Source: Sanderia malayensis (lineage: Eukaryota > Cnidaria > Scyphozoa > Semaeostomeae > Pelagiidae). From it: a stretch of DNA of 64,000 nucleotides. Position numbers and translations under genes: made by a program. The stretch spans positions 2,356,001 to 2,420,000 of the forward strand of contig RQOL01000532.1 in the NCBI GenBank assembly GCA_013076295.1, written 5' to 3'. This document shows positions 40,249 through 57,386 of this stretch, in pieces (position 1 is the first letter of the stretch; the number at the start of each line of letters is the position of its first letter). The notes under the pieces were generated by a model. It was not told the DNA's origin, did not search any database, and worked only from the letters and a program-made list of their open reading frames with translations.

Positions 40249-41689
40249 TTGGTCAATCCTAATCTACTAACATTACATTAGGGAGTTGTTGCGCAATATA
40301 GATGGAGTAATCAGAAAGCTCTTGCATTGGAAAAGCCTTTGCCAGTATTCAAGGGATATCGCCGAAATGTAGAATAGATATGACCTTCTTATGATGTCCG
40401 AAAGATGGACATTAAATTAACCTTGAAAAGGATTTTATTATTTGTTTGTCTATTTGTTTCTGTGTTTGTTAAGTAATTGTGTATTTGCATGCATTAAATG
40501 CAGTTCCTCTCAGAGGATTTCAACATGGTAGACAAGTGTATACCGTAGACTGTAGCGTATATATTGTCTTAAATCTTGCTAGAATCATAGTTTTAGTAGA
40601 TAGGTATATGCATCAGTTAATCTGATAAAATAGAAAGGGCAGTAAATACTTAGTGTAACGTGCAATTAAATTGGATGTCGTGTAGTGTGTGTTGTGCATC
40701 TTAAATGTGCGACGACATTGTTTTAGCTAGATGTGTTATTTGTTAGTTTAAGGTAGGATTATAAAAAGAAATAGCTGAAAGAATATAGCATTCTATGTGG
40801 TGTTATAATATTTGTGACTTTTTAAACTCTTAAGCATTTAATGCAGTTTATACCATTTGTTGATGGGGCCTAATGGTGTGACCTTATTCTTACCTTTATT
40901 TACGTTTTTATTTGTCAATCATGAACTATTTACCTGATATTCTTTATCTTTTAAGTTTTTATTTTCATTTTCACAATCTCTTTCCTTAGTCACAAGTTAA
41001 ACTTTTTTAGATACATAGAAATAGCTTGTAGTATTAATATAAGTTTATAGTGGTTGGATAAGAGAAGTAAATATTCAAAGCACAGGCAGGCCAAGCTAGT
41101 CTCGCTTCCATTTCGCAAGTCTTGCGAGACATGGTCCTAACCTTTCGTTTCATTACCAATTTTAGTTTTTCTGATCTATATTACTATAAGTTTTTACTTG
41201 TTTTAAGTATTCAGATGAAATAAATTTTATATATCATATGATGATGGCGATGATATATTTAAGTTTATTTCACAGAACAAGCTAAAAGTATGTCTATAGT
41301 ACACTTTCATAGTATTATTTTGTAGAGCAAAAAAGCAAGGCCTTTTGAGTTTATTTTATGTGATGATTACTGATGATATGACAAGAGAAGTGAATATGTT
41401 AGCACTTTATTTTCTTCTCATCTTAAATCTTAGAAAGGCTAAGACTTCATTTCCACCCATATCTGTCCACTAACTGTTCTAGTTATCCTACTTGTCGCAA
41501 CTGTCCTAGTTATCCTAGCTGCCCAAGTTGTTCTAGTTGTCCCAACTGTTCTGTGTGTGTATTATGTCTGTTCCAGTTGACTTTGAGGGTCGAATTTGAT
41601 GGGGTTTTGCAATTGCACAGCAGGCACTTTCTGTTGTATTTTCCCTGAAGTTTTTCACAGTGGCATTTTCAGTGTTTCAGGCAGGATTT
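40249..41689. other. FoxP 3' UTR / intergenic sequence
   Basis: AT-rich, without supportable coding frames. ATGAAATAAATTTT near 41215 is a likely polyadenylation signal for FoxP. A run of degenerate repeats of TGTTCTAGTTGTCC type lies at about 41465-41580. Confidence 0.5.
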
Positions 41690-41783
41690 CTCATGACTAG
41701 CTACGTTGCATAGGAGCGTAGTGCGTATGAACGTAATGCGCAGGAGCGTATGTGACCTAAGCGTATCTTTAATGACAGGGTTG
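41690..41783 (+). repeat. Partial satellite unit left of the foldback element
   Basis: The stretch contains GTAATGCGCAGGAGCGTATGTGACC, written here as two overlapping phrases (AATGCGCAGGAGCG and GCGTATGTGACC), then ends AGGGTTG directly at the element. It matches the second half of the 133-bp satellite unit, and the other half resumes on the right side of the element at 45377. Confidence 0.75.
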
Positions 41784-44700
41784 GGCAAGGACTTCATGTA
41801 TGTAAACTATAGGTTCCGAAATACAATTATAAGCTAATGCATGATATAGGGGTAATATGTGTGTCACTACAATGTATATGGAGTGTATAACACATGTATA
41901 ACACATGTAGAACATGTGTATAATACATGTATTAGTGCATTATCAGCGCGGATTTGGGTGAAAACACGTAAATACAGTAAATAGCAAGTGTATAAGGGTG
42001 TGTATAAGTGAACACAAGAGTATTAGTGTATTATCAGAGTACATTTGGGTGGAAACTCGTAAATACAGTGAATAACAAGTGTATAAGGGTGTGTATAAGT
42101 GAAGACAAGTGTATTAGTGTATTATCAGAGTACATTTGGGTGGAAACTCGTAAATACAGTGAATAACAAGTGTATAAGGGTGTGTATAAGTGAACACAAG
42201 TGTATTAGTGTATTATCAGAGTGCATTTGGGTGAAAACACGTAAATACAGTGAATAGCAAGTGTATAAGGGTGTGTATAAGTGAACACAAGAGTATTAGT
42301 GTATTATCAGAGTGCATTTGGGTGAAAACACGTAAATACAGTGAATAGCAAATGTATAAGGGTGTGTATAAATGAACACAAGTGTATTAGTGTATTATCA
42401 GACTGTATTTGGGTGAAAACGCGTAAATACAGTGAAAAGCAAGTGTATAAGGGTGTGTATAAATGAACACAAGTGTATTAGTGTATTATCAGAGTGCATT
42501 TGGGTGAAAACACGTAAATACAGTGAATAGCAAGTGTATAAGGGTGTGTATAAGTGAACACAAGTGTATTAGTGTATTATCAGAGTGCATTTGGGTGAAA
42601 CACGTAAATACAGTGAATAGCAAGTGTATAAGGGTGTGTATAAGTGAAGACAAGTGTATTAGTGTATTATCAGAATGCATTTGGGTGAAAACACGTAAAT
42701 ACAGTGAATAGCATGTGTATAAGGGTGTGTATAAGTGAAGACAAGTGTATTAGTGTATTATCAGAGTGCATTTGGGTGAAAACACGTAAATACAGTGAAT
42801 AGCAAGTGTATAAGGGTGTGTATAAATGAACACAAGTGTATTAGTGTATTATCAGACTGTATTTGGGTGAAAACACGTAAATACAGTGAATAGCAAGTGT
42901 ATAAGGGTGTGTATAAGTGAAGACAAGTGTATTAGTGTATTATCAGAGTGCATTTGGGTGAAAACACGTAAATACAGTGAATAGCAAATGTATAAGGGTG
43001 TGTATAAATGAACACAAGTGTATTAGTGTATTATCAGACTGTATTTGGGTGAAAACACGTGAATACAATGAATAACAAGTGTATAAGGGTGTGTATAAGT
43101 GAAGACAAATGTAGTAGTGCATCATATTATGCAAGGCATAACTCACAAGAAATTTTGTTTTTTGCGACTGTCATGAAAGCATAGAATAAAAATTTGCAAG
43201 ATGCTACATTCCTAAAGACAATATTTGCACTATTTGCAATAACGATTTACGCACTTTTCATTCACTTTATTTACTTGCTATGACATAAATGCGCTCTGAT
43301 AATAGGCCAATACACTTGTCTTCACTTGCACACACTCTTATACACCTGCTATTCACTGTATTCACGTGTTTTCACCCAACTGCACTCTGATAATACACTA
43401 ATACACTTGTTTTCACGTATATACACCCTTATACACTTGCTATTCACTGTATTTACGTGTCTTCACCCAACTGCACTCTGATAATACACTAATACACTTG
43501 TGTTCACGTATACACACCCTTATACACTTGCTATTCACTGTATTTACGTGTTTCCACCCAAATGCACTCTGATAATACACTAATACACTTGTGTTCACTT
43601 ATACACACCCTTATACACTTGCTATTCACTGTATTTACGTGTTTTCACCCAAATACAGTCTGATAATACACTAATACACTTGTGTTCACGTATACACACC
43701 CTTATACACTTGCTATTCACTGTATTTACGTGTTTTCACCCAAATGCACTCTGATAATACACTAATACACTTGTCTTCACTTATACACACCCTTATACAC
43801 TTGCTATTCACTGTATTTACGTGTTTTCACCCAAATACAGTCTGATAATACACTAATACACTTGTGTTCATTTATACACACCCTTATACACTTGCTATTC
43901 ACTGTATTTACGTGTTTTCACCCAAATACAGTCTGATAATACACTAATACACTTGTGTTCACGTATACACACCCTTATACACTTGCTATTCACTGTATTT
44001 ACGTGTTTTCACCCAAATGCACTCTGATAATACACTAATACACTTGTCTTCACTTATACACACCCTTATACACTTGCTATTCACTGTATTTACGTGTTTT
44101 CACCCAAATACAGTCTGATAATACACTAATACACTTGTGTTCATTTATACACACCCTTATACACTTGCTATTCACTGTATTTACGTGTTTTCACCCAAAT
44201 ACAGTCTGATAATACACTAATACACTTGTGTTCACGTATACACACCCTTATACACTTGCTATTCACTGTATTTACGTGTCTTCACCCAAATGCACTCTGA
44301 TAATACACTAATACACTTGTGTTCACTTATACACACCCTTATACACTTGCTATTCACTGTATTTACGTGTTTTCACCCAAATGCACTCTGATAATACACT
44401 AATACACTTGTGTTCACTTATACACACCCTTATACACTTGCTATTCACTGTATTTACGTGTTTCCACCCAAATGCACTCTGATAATACACTAATACACTT
44501 GTGTTCACTTATACACACCCTTATACACTTGCTATTCACTGTATTTACGAGTTTTCACCCAAATGCACTCTGATAATACACTAATACACTTGTCTCCACT
44601 TATACACACCCTTATACACTTGCTATTCACTGTATTTACGAGTTTTCACCCAAATGCACTCTGATAATACACTAATACACTTGTGTTCACTTATACACAC

Positions 44701-45376
44701 CCTTATACACTTGCTATTCATTGTATTTACGTGTTTTCACCCAAATACAGTCTGATAATACACTAATACACTTGTGTTCACGTATACACACCCTTATACA
44801 CTTGCTATTCACTGTATTTACGTGTTTCCACCCAAATGCACTCTGATAATACACTAATACACTTGTGTTCACGTATACACACCCTTATACATTTGCTATT
44901 CACTGTATTTACGTGTTTTCACCCAAATGCACTCTGATAATACACTAATACACTTGTCTCCACTTATACACACCCTTATACACTTGCTATTCACTGTATT
45001 TACGTGTTTTCACCCAAATACAGTCTGATAATACACTAATACACTTGTGTTCATTTATACACACCCTTATACACTTGCTATTCACTGTATGTACGTATTT
45101 TCACCGAGATGCACTCCGATAATACACTAATACACTTGTCTTCACTTATACACACCCTTATACACGTGCTATTCACTGTATGTACGTGTTTTCACCCAAT
45201 TGCACTCAGATAATACACTAATACATGTTACACATGTTATACATCTGTTCTACATGTGTTATACATGTGCTATACACTACATATACATTGTAGTGACACA
45301 CATATTACCCCTATATCATGCATTAGCTTATAATTGTATTTCGGAACCTATAGTTTACATACATGAAGTCCTTGCC
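41784..45376. mobile_element. Foldback-like inverted-repeat element with minisatellite arms
   Basis: The outer 150 bp or so form inverted repeats. The left end starts GGCAAGGACTTCATGTATGT at 41784, and the right end is its complement, finishing ACATACATGAAGTCCTTGCC at 45376. Inside, each arm is an array of a 91-bp unit: about 13 copies at 41935-43125 and about 21 copies in the opposite orientation at 43280-45235. A unique spacer of about 150 bp separates them. The right-arm unit is the exact reverse complement of the left-arm unit (left: AGTGTATTATCAGAGTGCAT, then AAATACAGTGAATAGCAAGT). No transposase frame is present; open frames in the arms are repeat artefacts. The plan (long inverted arms made of tandem repeats, no protein) resembles foldback transposons known from other animals. 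Confidence 0.88.
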
Positions 45377-46135
45377 TACGTCATGCGGAGGAGAAAGGTG
45401 GTGAGAATGCGCAGTAGTATGCTTGTTGGTACTGCGCAGGAGCGTATATGCCGTATAGGTGTCCATATGGCTGAGGCATTGGCTGAAGCATTGGTTAGAG
45501 TTAGGGTTAGGGTTAGGGTTAGGGTTAGGGTTACGTCATGTGGAGGAGAAAGGTGGTGAGAATGCGCAGTAGTATGGTTGTTGGTACTGCGCAGAAGCGT
45601 ATATGCCGCATGGGTGTCCATATGACTCAGGTATTGGCCTTAGGGTTAGGTTTAGGGTTAGGGTTACGTCATATGGAGGAGAAAGGTGGTGAGAATGCGC
45701 AGTAGTATGGTTGTTGGTACTGCGCAGGAGCGTATATGCCGTATGGGTGTCCATATGGCTTAGGCGTTGGCCTTAGGGTTAGGGTTAGGGTTAGGGTTGT
45801 GTCTTGCAGAGGAGAAAGATAGTGAGAATGCGCAGTAGTGTGATTGTTGGTACTGCGCAGGAGCTTATATGACGTATGGGTGTCCATATGGCTTAGGCGT
45901 TGGCCTTAGGGTTAGGGTTAGGGTTAGGGTTGTGTCTTGCAGAGGAGAAAGATAGTGAGAATGCGCAGTAGTGTGATTGTTGGTACTGCGCAGGAGCTTA
46001 TATGACGTATGGGTGTCCATATGGCTTAGGCGTTGGCCTTAGGGTTAGGGTTAGTGGGTTAGGGTTGCGTCATGTGGAGGAGAAAGGTGGTGAGAATGCG
46101 CAGTAGCGTAGTTGTTGGCACTGCGCAGGAGCGTT
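45377..46135 (+). repeat. Satellite block B: six 133-bp units with TTAGGG runs
   Basis: This is the same family as block A. Units start with GGTGGTGAGAATGCGCAGTA or the variant GATAGTGAGAATGCGCAGTA at about 45398, 45552, 45685, 45818, 45952 and 46086. The first unit has the longest perfect telomere-type run, about six TTAGGG copies at 45495-45533. The block ends about 85 bp before the POT1 start codon. Confidence 0.94.
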
Positions 46136-46219
46136 GACGTCATGTGTTATCTTGATCGCGAGCAATAGTTTTCAAAGTTGTTTCTTTTATGGATAATAAT
46201 GCTTTATTTGTCATAAAAT

Positions 46220-47439
46220 ATGCCTTGGAATGTATATAAATATACAAAATTGAAAGATATTGCGATTGGGAACATTGTTAATATTTTTGCTAATATTAAA
46301 TATGTGGATGGGCCTAAAAAGTCACCAACTGACTTGTGGTACATGACTTTAGGCCTAACAGATGAATCATTGATTGAAAAGGAAAATGAAGAAACCGTCA
46401 TTTTCTATTGTATTTTATTCGAGGAATCAGTAGAGAGACTTCCCTATAGAATTATAGAAGGTGATATAATTAGATTAAACCAAATCAGAATTGTGAAATA
46501 TATGGATACATTGCAAGGAAAGAAAGCCTTTGGATTCTCCTGGTAAACTATTTGCAACTTAACTTCTATTTTACTTAATTGATATAGCACAAGTAAAATA
46601 CTGATGAATAAATATTTGCATACTTTTTGTTGTTTAGGCTCTTTTATAGAGAAGGACATATTGAATCTCCATCTCAAATGACCTTATGCACTGAGTGGGA
46701 TGAGGAAAGATTTCAATTTTTATTAGATTGGACTAAAAGTAAGCAAGAAATAGACTTCAAACATCAAGACGTGTTGTCAAATGAAACACAGGGTTGTCAA
46801 GAAAAAATTGCAGATTTAATTGCAGAACTAAACAAGGTGTTAGAACCGCACGATTGGTCTGATGTTAAAATGATTGTCAATGGAGAAAAGAAGTCTGAAC
46901 ATTCTTCAAAATCATTTACCACTCTTGATGAAGTTGTGTTTGCATTGGATTACCCAAAAAAGTTCACTTGTAAATCTCATATATCTGATGTTTTTCCAAG
47001 AAATATTATGGATGGAATTCAGGCTTCATGTAAGTGTGAGAATGGGATTAGCATTCGCCATGAACAAACGTCTCACATCAGAGACTATAAATGTATAAAT
47101 TGTGACTGCAGCTTCGATTTTTATTACAAAGATTTTACGTTAACTTTGGAAGACCACCTTGGAATGTTGGATGTTATTCTAAAAGCTGAAGACGTTAAGT
47201 GTTTTTTCTATGGAATTCCAGCATTGAATGTATGTAGATTAAAGAAATGCCAGGAACTTGTGCAGAAAAGTATAAATTTTATGACTTCATCTTTTCCTCA
47301 GGAGTCAACACACAGCTCATTTGTTGTCTCATATGATGTTCAATCTTATTGTGAAGGAAAATCTCAAGAAATATCATATCGTGTATCAAATATTAAACTC
47401 CCAGAACATTTGAAAATATTTATAAACAGCCTGTTGTGA
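46220..47439 (+). CDS. POT1: POT1-like telomere single-strand binding protein (compact)
   Basis: Two exons, 46220-46542 and 46638-47439, give 374 aa. The first 140 residues match the N-terminal OB fold (Telo_bind) of POT1: GNIVNIFANIKY, an acidic loop, EGDIIRLNQIRI and FGFSWLFY align with the human GTIVNVYGVVKF, NGDIVRFHRLKI and SGFASLTF. The C-terminal half resembles the third OB fold with its zinc site: CKC, then CINCDC, FTLTLEDHLGMLDVILK, and KSINFMTSSFP near the end. The human protein has 634 aa, and no segment here matches its second OB fold. POT1 binds the telomeric TTAGGG overhang in shelterin (family knowledge). The next gene, ZC3HC1, starts 235 bp downstream on the same strand. Identity is good, but the short length should be checked against transcripts. 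Confidence 0.85.
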
Positions 47440-47674
47440 ATTATTGGTCATTGTATTTATTTAGTTAATTTTATTTTTATTTACAAAATTATCATAAAGT
47501 ACAATGTCAAATGTCATTGTTTTTGACGGAATAAAAATATTGCTGAGCATTATTTTATATGTCCCGCTTTTCCAATATGTTATTTCTGTTCATGTTAATC
47601 ATCATAAGCGTTCTTTGGCGTTCTGTTGTTGTTTTAATTATCACGTTTTCATTCACCATCATCATTCAGACAGA

Positions 47675-50352
47675 ATGTCAAAATCTAATAAAAGTCCACA
47701 AAAGGTTAAAGAGATGCTTGAATCGTTCATTCATAACCCTGCCGAAACAGAACTACAAGATTCTCCTCCATCAAGGTACGGTTATTTTAAGTTTAATGCA
47801 ACACATTGTGATTTAGCTAGGCCGATATTGCAAACAAAATTGGCCCTTATCCAATCCAAATGCGTTTAATAAATTAAAAAAATTATATTTAATAGCGAGA
47901 TTACTGCAGTGAAAGTGAAAAGCTGTAATCCAACTAGTCGACCAATGTTCCTTGACAGAATAAAGACGTTTTCGGTATCCTTTTTTAATTTTGAGGGTTT
48001 TAAGTTTAATTTCGAGGATGAAATTTGGAGTGGTAATTCTATAATTATTTTATTTGGCTTCGTTGGTTGTAATAAGTGAGAGAAAAAGATTTATATTACC
48101 TTATAATATATACAGTCAGTTACATGGGTTGCCAAACCACTGGAACTATCACCAATGCAATGTGCAAGATATGGATGGATAAATGATGAAAATGATCATT
48201 TACAATGCACTACTTGTAATGCAACAGTTTTTGCTGCATTTCCTGACCAGTGGGATTCTGAAACATGTAAGTTGTCTGCACTGAATCAGTTTGTTAAAAC
48301 TTGAATATATTAAGAACTCAATTATATTATTATTATTATTATGATCCCTGCTATACATCAAATACTCGCTGACATGCTCCCTGCTATTTTGTTATTATTG
48401 TTTTAGATCTTATGACTTTCACATTGTATTAGTTAGTTATCAGTTGGTTTTTCTTATTCTTTGTTATCGTTCCACGATATGATCAAATTGTGTTTCTTTC
48501 AATGCGTACTCGTTCGTAACAAATTTTAATTGAATATTCTTAAATTTAGACAAAGAAATGTGTTCTCACTTGCAATCAAAGTTGATAACAGGACATGATA
48601 AACTTTGTCCGTGGCCAGAGAATTGTTGTCCAATTTCATTTATGAATTTACCTTATCAATCAAGAGAGCAATGGACTTCCTTTCTTATGAATTCATTCAG
48701 TGGTTTGCTAATGCTCGGCAAAGAGATGCCTTTGTTAAATGAAGATGCATTAGAAGATATGGTAAATATTATTAATCAATCATTTAGTCATAACATATCC
48801 ATCGATTACAATATATTTTGTCATTATTGTTCATATTTATTTGTTTTTTATGTATGTAGGGTCTTGCAGAGAGAGGGGTGATCCAAGAACTTCTTGAAAT
48901 TGTCCACCACCAGACGACAACAGATGAAGAAAATTTATTCGCAAGAACTGCTGTTGCCTTGGCAATTTGTGGATGGAAAACTTGGTAAGAATTTCATTTC
49001 TTTTTCAATTTCATGTCCTTAAAATGACTTAAAATTAATAAGATTCGGGTTAGTGATGTTATATTTTGCTGGTTTCAGTGACAGAGCTAAGGACAATGTG
49101 ACAATATTGTGTGAGTCGTGTGGTAAGGAGTGTGGCTTGTGGAATTATGTGAAAGTAACAGAAGACATAGCTCCGTTAAGTGCCAAGAAGAGTGCAAATT
49201 TAGATACAAGGCAAATCTATGCATCATTTATAAGTGACAAATCAACATTTCGTTCATCTGAGTTTGTTTCATCCAATGTATCTATGCATTCAGAGACAGA
49301 TAGCCAAATGTCTGAGACGGGAACGAGTGATTCAAAAACAAAATATGATAAAACAATCGGACAACAATCAACCGAAAACAAAGAGGATGCTAATAGTTGT
49401 CATGAATTATCATCTGAAACAGAATCACAAACAAATGAGACCAATCAGCACACCTTTACGACACCATTAGTACCATATGCTGGTAAAATGGAGCTGATGA
49501 AGGCATTACTATTAGCAACAGCACCAGGAGATAGAGACCAATATAGTGAGTCAGTCATAAGTGAAGTTGGTTCAGAAGCATTTGAAAGGAGAATTGAGCT
49601 AACAAAAGATGAACTTTTCAATGATATTTTATCAAGTCAAGATCCAGAACCCCCACCACCCCCATCTGCTAATCAAGAAAATTTGATGAAAGAATTATTA
49701 CTTGTGACAGCACCGAGAGATGGTAGTCCCAAAGGCTCAGCATCAATTTTTAGTGAAGTTGGTTCATTAATGTTTGATAAAAGAATTGATTCTTGGTCTG
49801 TGTGTTCACCTCGTGAAGGTACGCCAACATTCAAAGATCGCTTGGATTTCATGGATGATGAAGGTAATCATAATAACAGAAGAAATACACTCGAGGGAAG
49901 AGTCAAAAGAATGAGATTCCATGTAAGGATATTTATTATTTTATTTTTACAGCCGTTGATATTTATTACTTGTTTGCATGGCATTTATTTGCTTAACTTA
50001 TGTTTTCAAGGATCCTTCGTATCAGACATTTGGTGTTTTAGAAGAACATCACAATTGGTGTCCTTGGGTTCAAGAGACTGAAAATGCTTCAGTTAACCAG
50101 TTGCCAAAAGATATTCCAGTTCCTGGATGGAAAAGAGTTTTATTTTCCTTATCAAACTCTGCCAACAAGGATGACAAACTTATCCAGGTTAAATCTGATC
50201 TTCAATTTAATTCAACTGTTCAAAAATCTTCATAATTATAATTGCAAAATAACCTTTGTCTTGATTTTCAGGGTGCTCCTGAAGAAATGTGGAAATCTGT
50301 CAGAAAATTGTTGCAAGATTGCCAATCGACAGCGTTGCCCAAAAAGACTTAA
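47675..50352 (+). CDS. ZC3HC1: ZC3HC1 / NIPA nuclear-basket zinc-finger protein
   Basis: Eight exons join in frame to 589 aa (human 502 aa): 47675-47775, 47896-47974, 48116-48266, 48550-48761, 48860-48984, 49079-49922, 50011-50187 and 50272-50352. The C3HC finger is clear (ELSPMQCARYGWINDENDHL, then QCTTC, with the later His and Cys in the next exon). A second BIR-like finger follows (CESCGKECGLWNY), completed by HNWCPWV near the C-terminus. The long exon between holds a Ser/Thr/Glu-rich insert with an internal duplication (see findings). In vertebrates the protein sits at the nuclear basket of the pore and was described as an SCF adaptor for cyclin B1. The start is the ATG that opens a frame spliced to the conserved block; an in-frame upstream ATG at 47504 would add an unrelated hydrophobic segment. 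Confidence 0.93.
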
Positions 50353-50660
50353 TACTTATTATTATTTTTATTGCAACTTATTCTTTCTATCACTATTAGA
50401 ATTAAGAATCAAACCTATGAAAGCTATATTGTATTTCAAACACTTTATTTGTTCATATCTTTATTTTAATATCAATAATTATAGTCTGAACTTTCACATT
50501 CAATTTTAATAATAAATATCTTTTTATTTATAATATTTTTGTTTTCAAATGATGAACTCCCTCCCACCTCTATTTTTTGTTGTTTGGCTTTTAACAATTC
50601 ACTTCAATGCTCTTTGCTTGCATGCGGCGTGAATTTAGTTTTCGTGCAGTAAATATAAAT

Positions 50661-55910
<5,250 letters not shown>

Positions 55911-56044
55911 TTTTTAATTTTGTTTTTCTATCTTTGACTAATGTGTAATTGCAGTAGCTGAATGTTAATTTTTTCCTTGTAATTTAGATTATGAATTAGA
56001 GCTCTGTTATTTGTTTTCATCTGGTTGGTTTAACATATTCACAG

Positions 56045-56867
56045 GAGGGTAACTTCCACTACATTCAAGCGTGGTTGCTATGGTGAAGCAAAGGGATTCA
56101 TACGTGATAATTATGCAGATTAGGGTGTGCCACTCCAATCCAATTCTTTTTTATGTGGACTTGATCAGAAGCGGTTGTGAATCTCGTGTTGCTGCCAATT
56201 TATTGATGTTATATCGGTCGTTTATCATCTCTACCTTGTCTGTAATGGCCAGTTAGAAACTTGCAATGTAATTGCTTTACTATGAGGTATGATATAATAA
56301 GTTATACAGCGTTTTAGATTATCAGACAAGTGACAACAGAGTAACAAACTATCGGAAATTCTTGAGGATTCTACGCTGATATGTGCTGTTTCTCTTTTCG
56401 TTAAAGAAAAAGAAGACAGGAATTTACTTCTGCAACCATGCACAACACTTGCACACTAGGCGTCATTTGGTTTACGTAAGTTCAATTAGGATTTTCAAAC
56501 ATGTAAATGGTTATTGGTGCATTCTTAAAATTCAGTGCTTGCATATGATTTATTTCTCTGGAAGCAAATAGAAAGCGCAAAATTCGCATCGGTTACCCAC
56601 GCTCGTCGGATTGAACACAAAAACTGCACAGATAAAAGTCATACGGATATGTGTGGACAATTGTACTTCAGCAAGAACTTTCTTTAAAATTAAGCGGCAG
56701 AGTTTCTATAGATTCAAACGGTATTTATATTAATTTTCAGGTATCCAAGAGCTACTCGAAGAGGAAGAAATCACCGGGATGATGGCAAAACATTGTCGAT
56801 ACATATGAGATATAATGTTCAGGAGCTCAAAGCCACGAAAAACTTGCTGGAATTGCCAACCTATTGA
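56045..56867 (+). CDS. Possible small spliced gene 3' of MKLN1 (unrecognised)
   Basis: I do not recognise this product. A frame opens at ATG 56438 and runs to a good donor (TTTAC then GTAAGT) after 56475. It joins in phase to a second segment, 56741-56867, after the acceptor TTAATTTTCAG. The joint frame would give 54 aa, basic in the middle (YPRATRRGRNHRDDGK) and ending LLELPTY. A third possible exon follows the acceptor TATTCACAG at 56044. It could equally be an alternative 3' end of MKLN1 transcripts or chance. Confidence 0.22.
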
Positions 56868-56950
56868 TAATATACATGGATGTTTGTGCTTATCAGGGAA
56901 CTATTATATGTAGTTATATGTATGTATGTATGTATTGTAGTTTTAAATAA

Positions 56951-57115
56951 GCTCGTTGGTGTAGTCTAGTGGCTAAGGCGCTGGATTTCGCATTGTTGAA
57001 GGGTAACCCTTCATGGTTTCGAGTCGACGGATGGTTGGAATGACGAGCCGTCCATCAGCCAACCTTAGAGGTCGGTAAATGAGTACCCAGGGTATTCGTT
57101 TTTTGGGGCAAAAGC
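56951..57115 (+). repeat. tRNA-derived SINE
   Basis: The head has a pol III A box (TGGTGTAGTCTAGTGGCTAAGG) given here as TAGTCTAGTGGCTAAGG, a long variable-arm-like hairpin (GAAGGG TAA CCCTTC at 56998-57012) and a B box GGTTTCGAGTC at 57015-57025. GCTCGT at the start can pair with ACGAGC at 57042-57047, like an acceptor stem, but the body is too long for a tRNA. The tail contains AAATGAGTACCCAGGG, a phrase common in tRNA-derived SINEs. A short AT-rich run follows near 57160. Confidence 0.7.
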
Positions 57116-57386
57116 GGCAGGCTGATATCAGTTGTATAGTTGCGAGAATGTTTAGGTTGTTATATATAAAATATATAAGTTTAAGAAGGTGGGAGGAAGT
57201 GCCAGACGGCGACAATTATTCACACACAAAGTTTCTAATACACATTTTTATGCAAAAATCAACATGATTGTGGGCGAATATAATTATTGTAATCATATTG
57301 TAATGTAGTATTCAGTTAAAATTGTTCAATGAATCATATTTTGATCAGCGATGATTATTTCACTTCCCAGCAAGTTCTTTTTCATT

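Noticed and set aside
41935..45235. Tandem repeats of regular period as a CRISPR array
   Set aside because: The 91-bp unit is repeated in full without unique spacers, and the host is a eukaryote; it is minisatellite in the arms of an inverted element.
47504..47674. Longer N-terminus of ZC3HC1 from ATG 47504
   Set aside because: It would add a hydrophobic and His-rich segment unlike the family; ATG 47675 gives a normal start.
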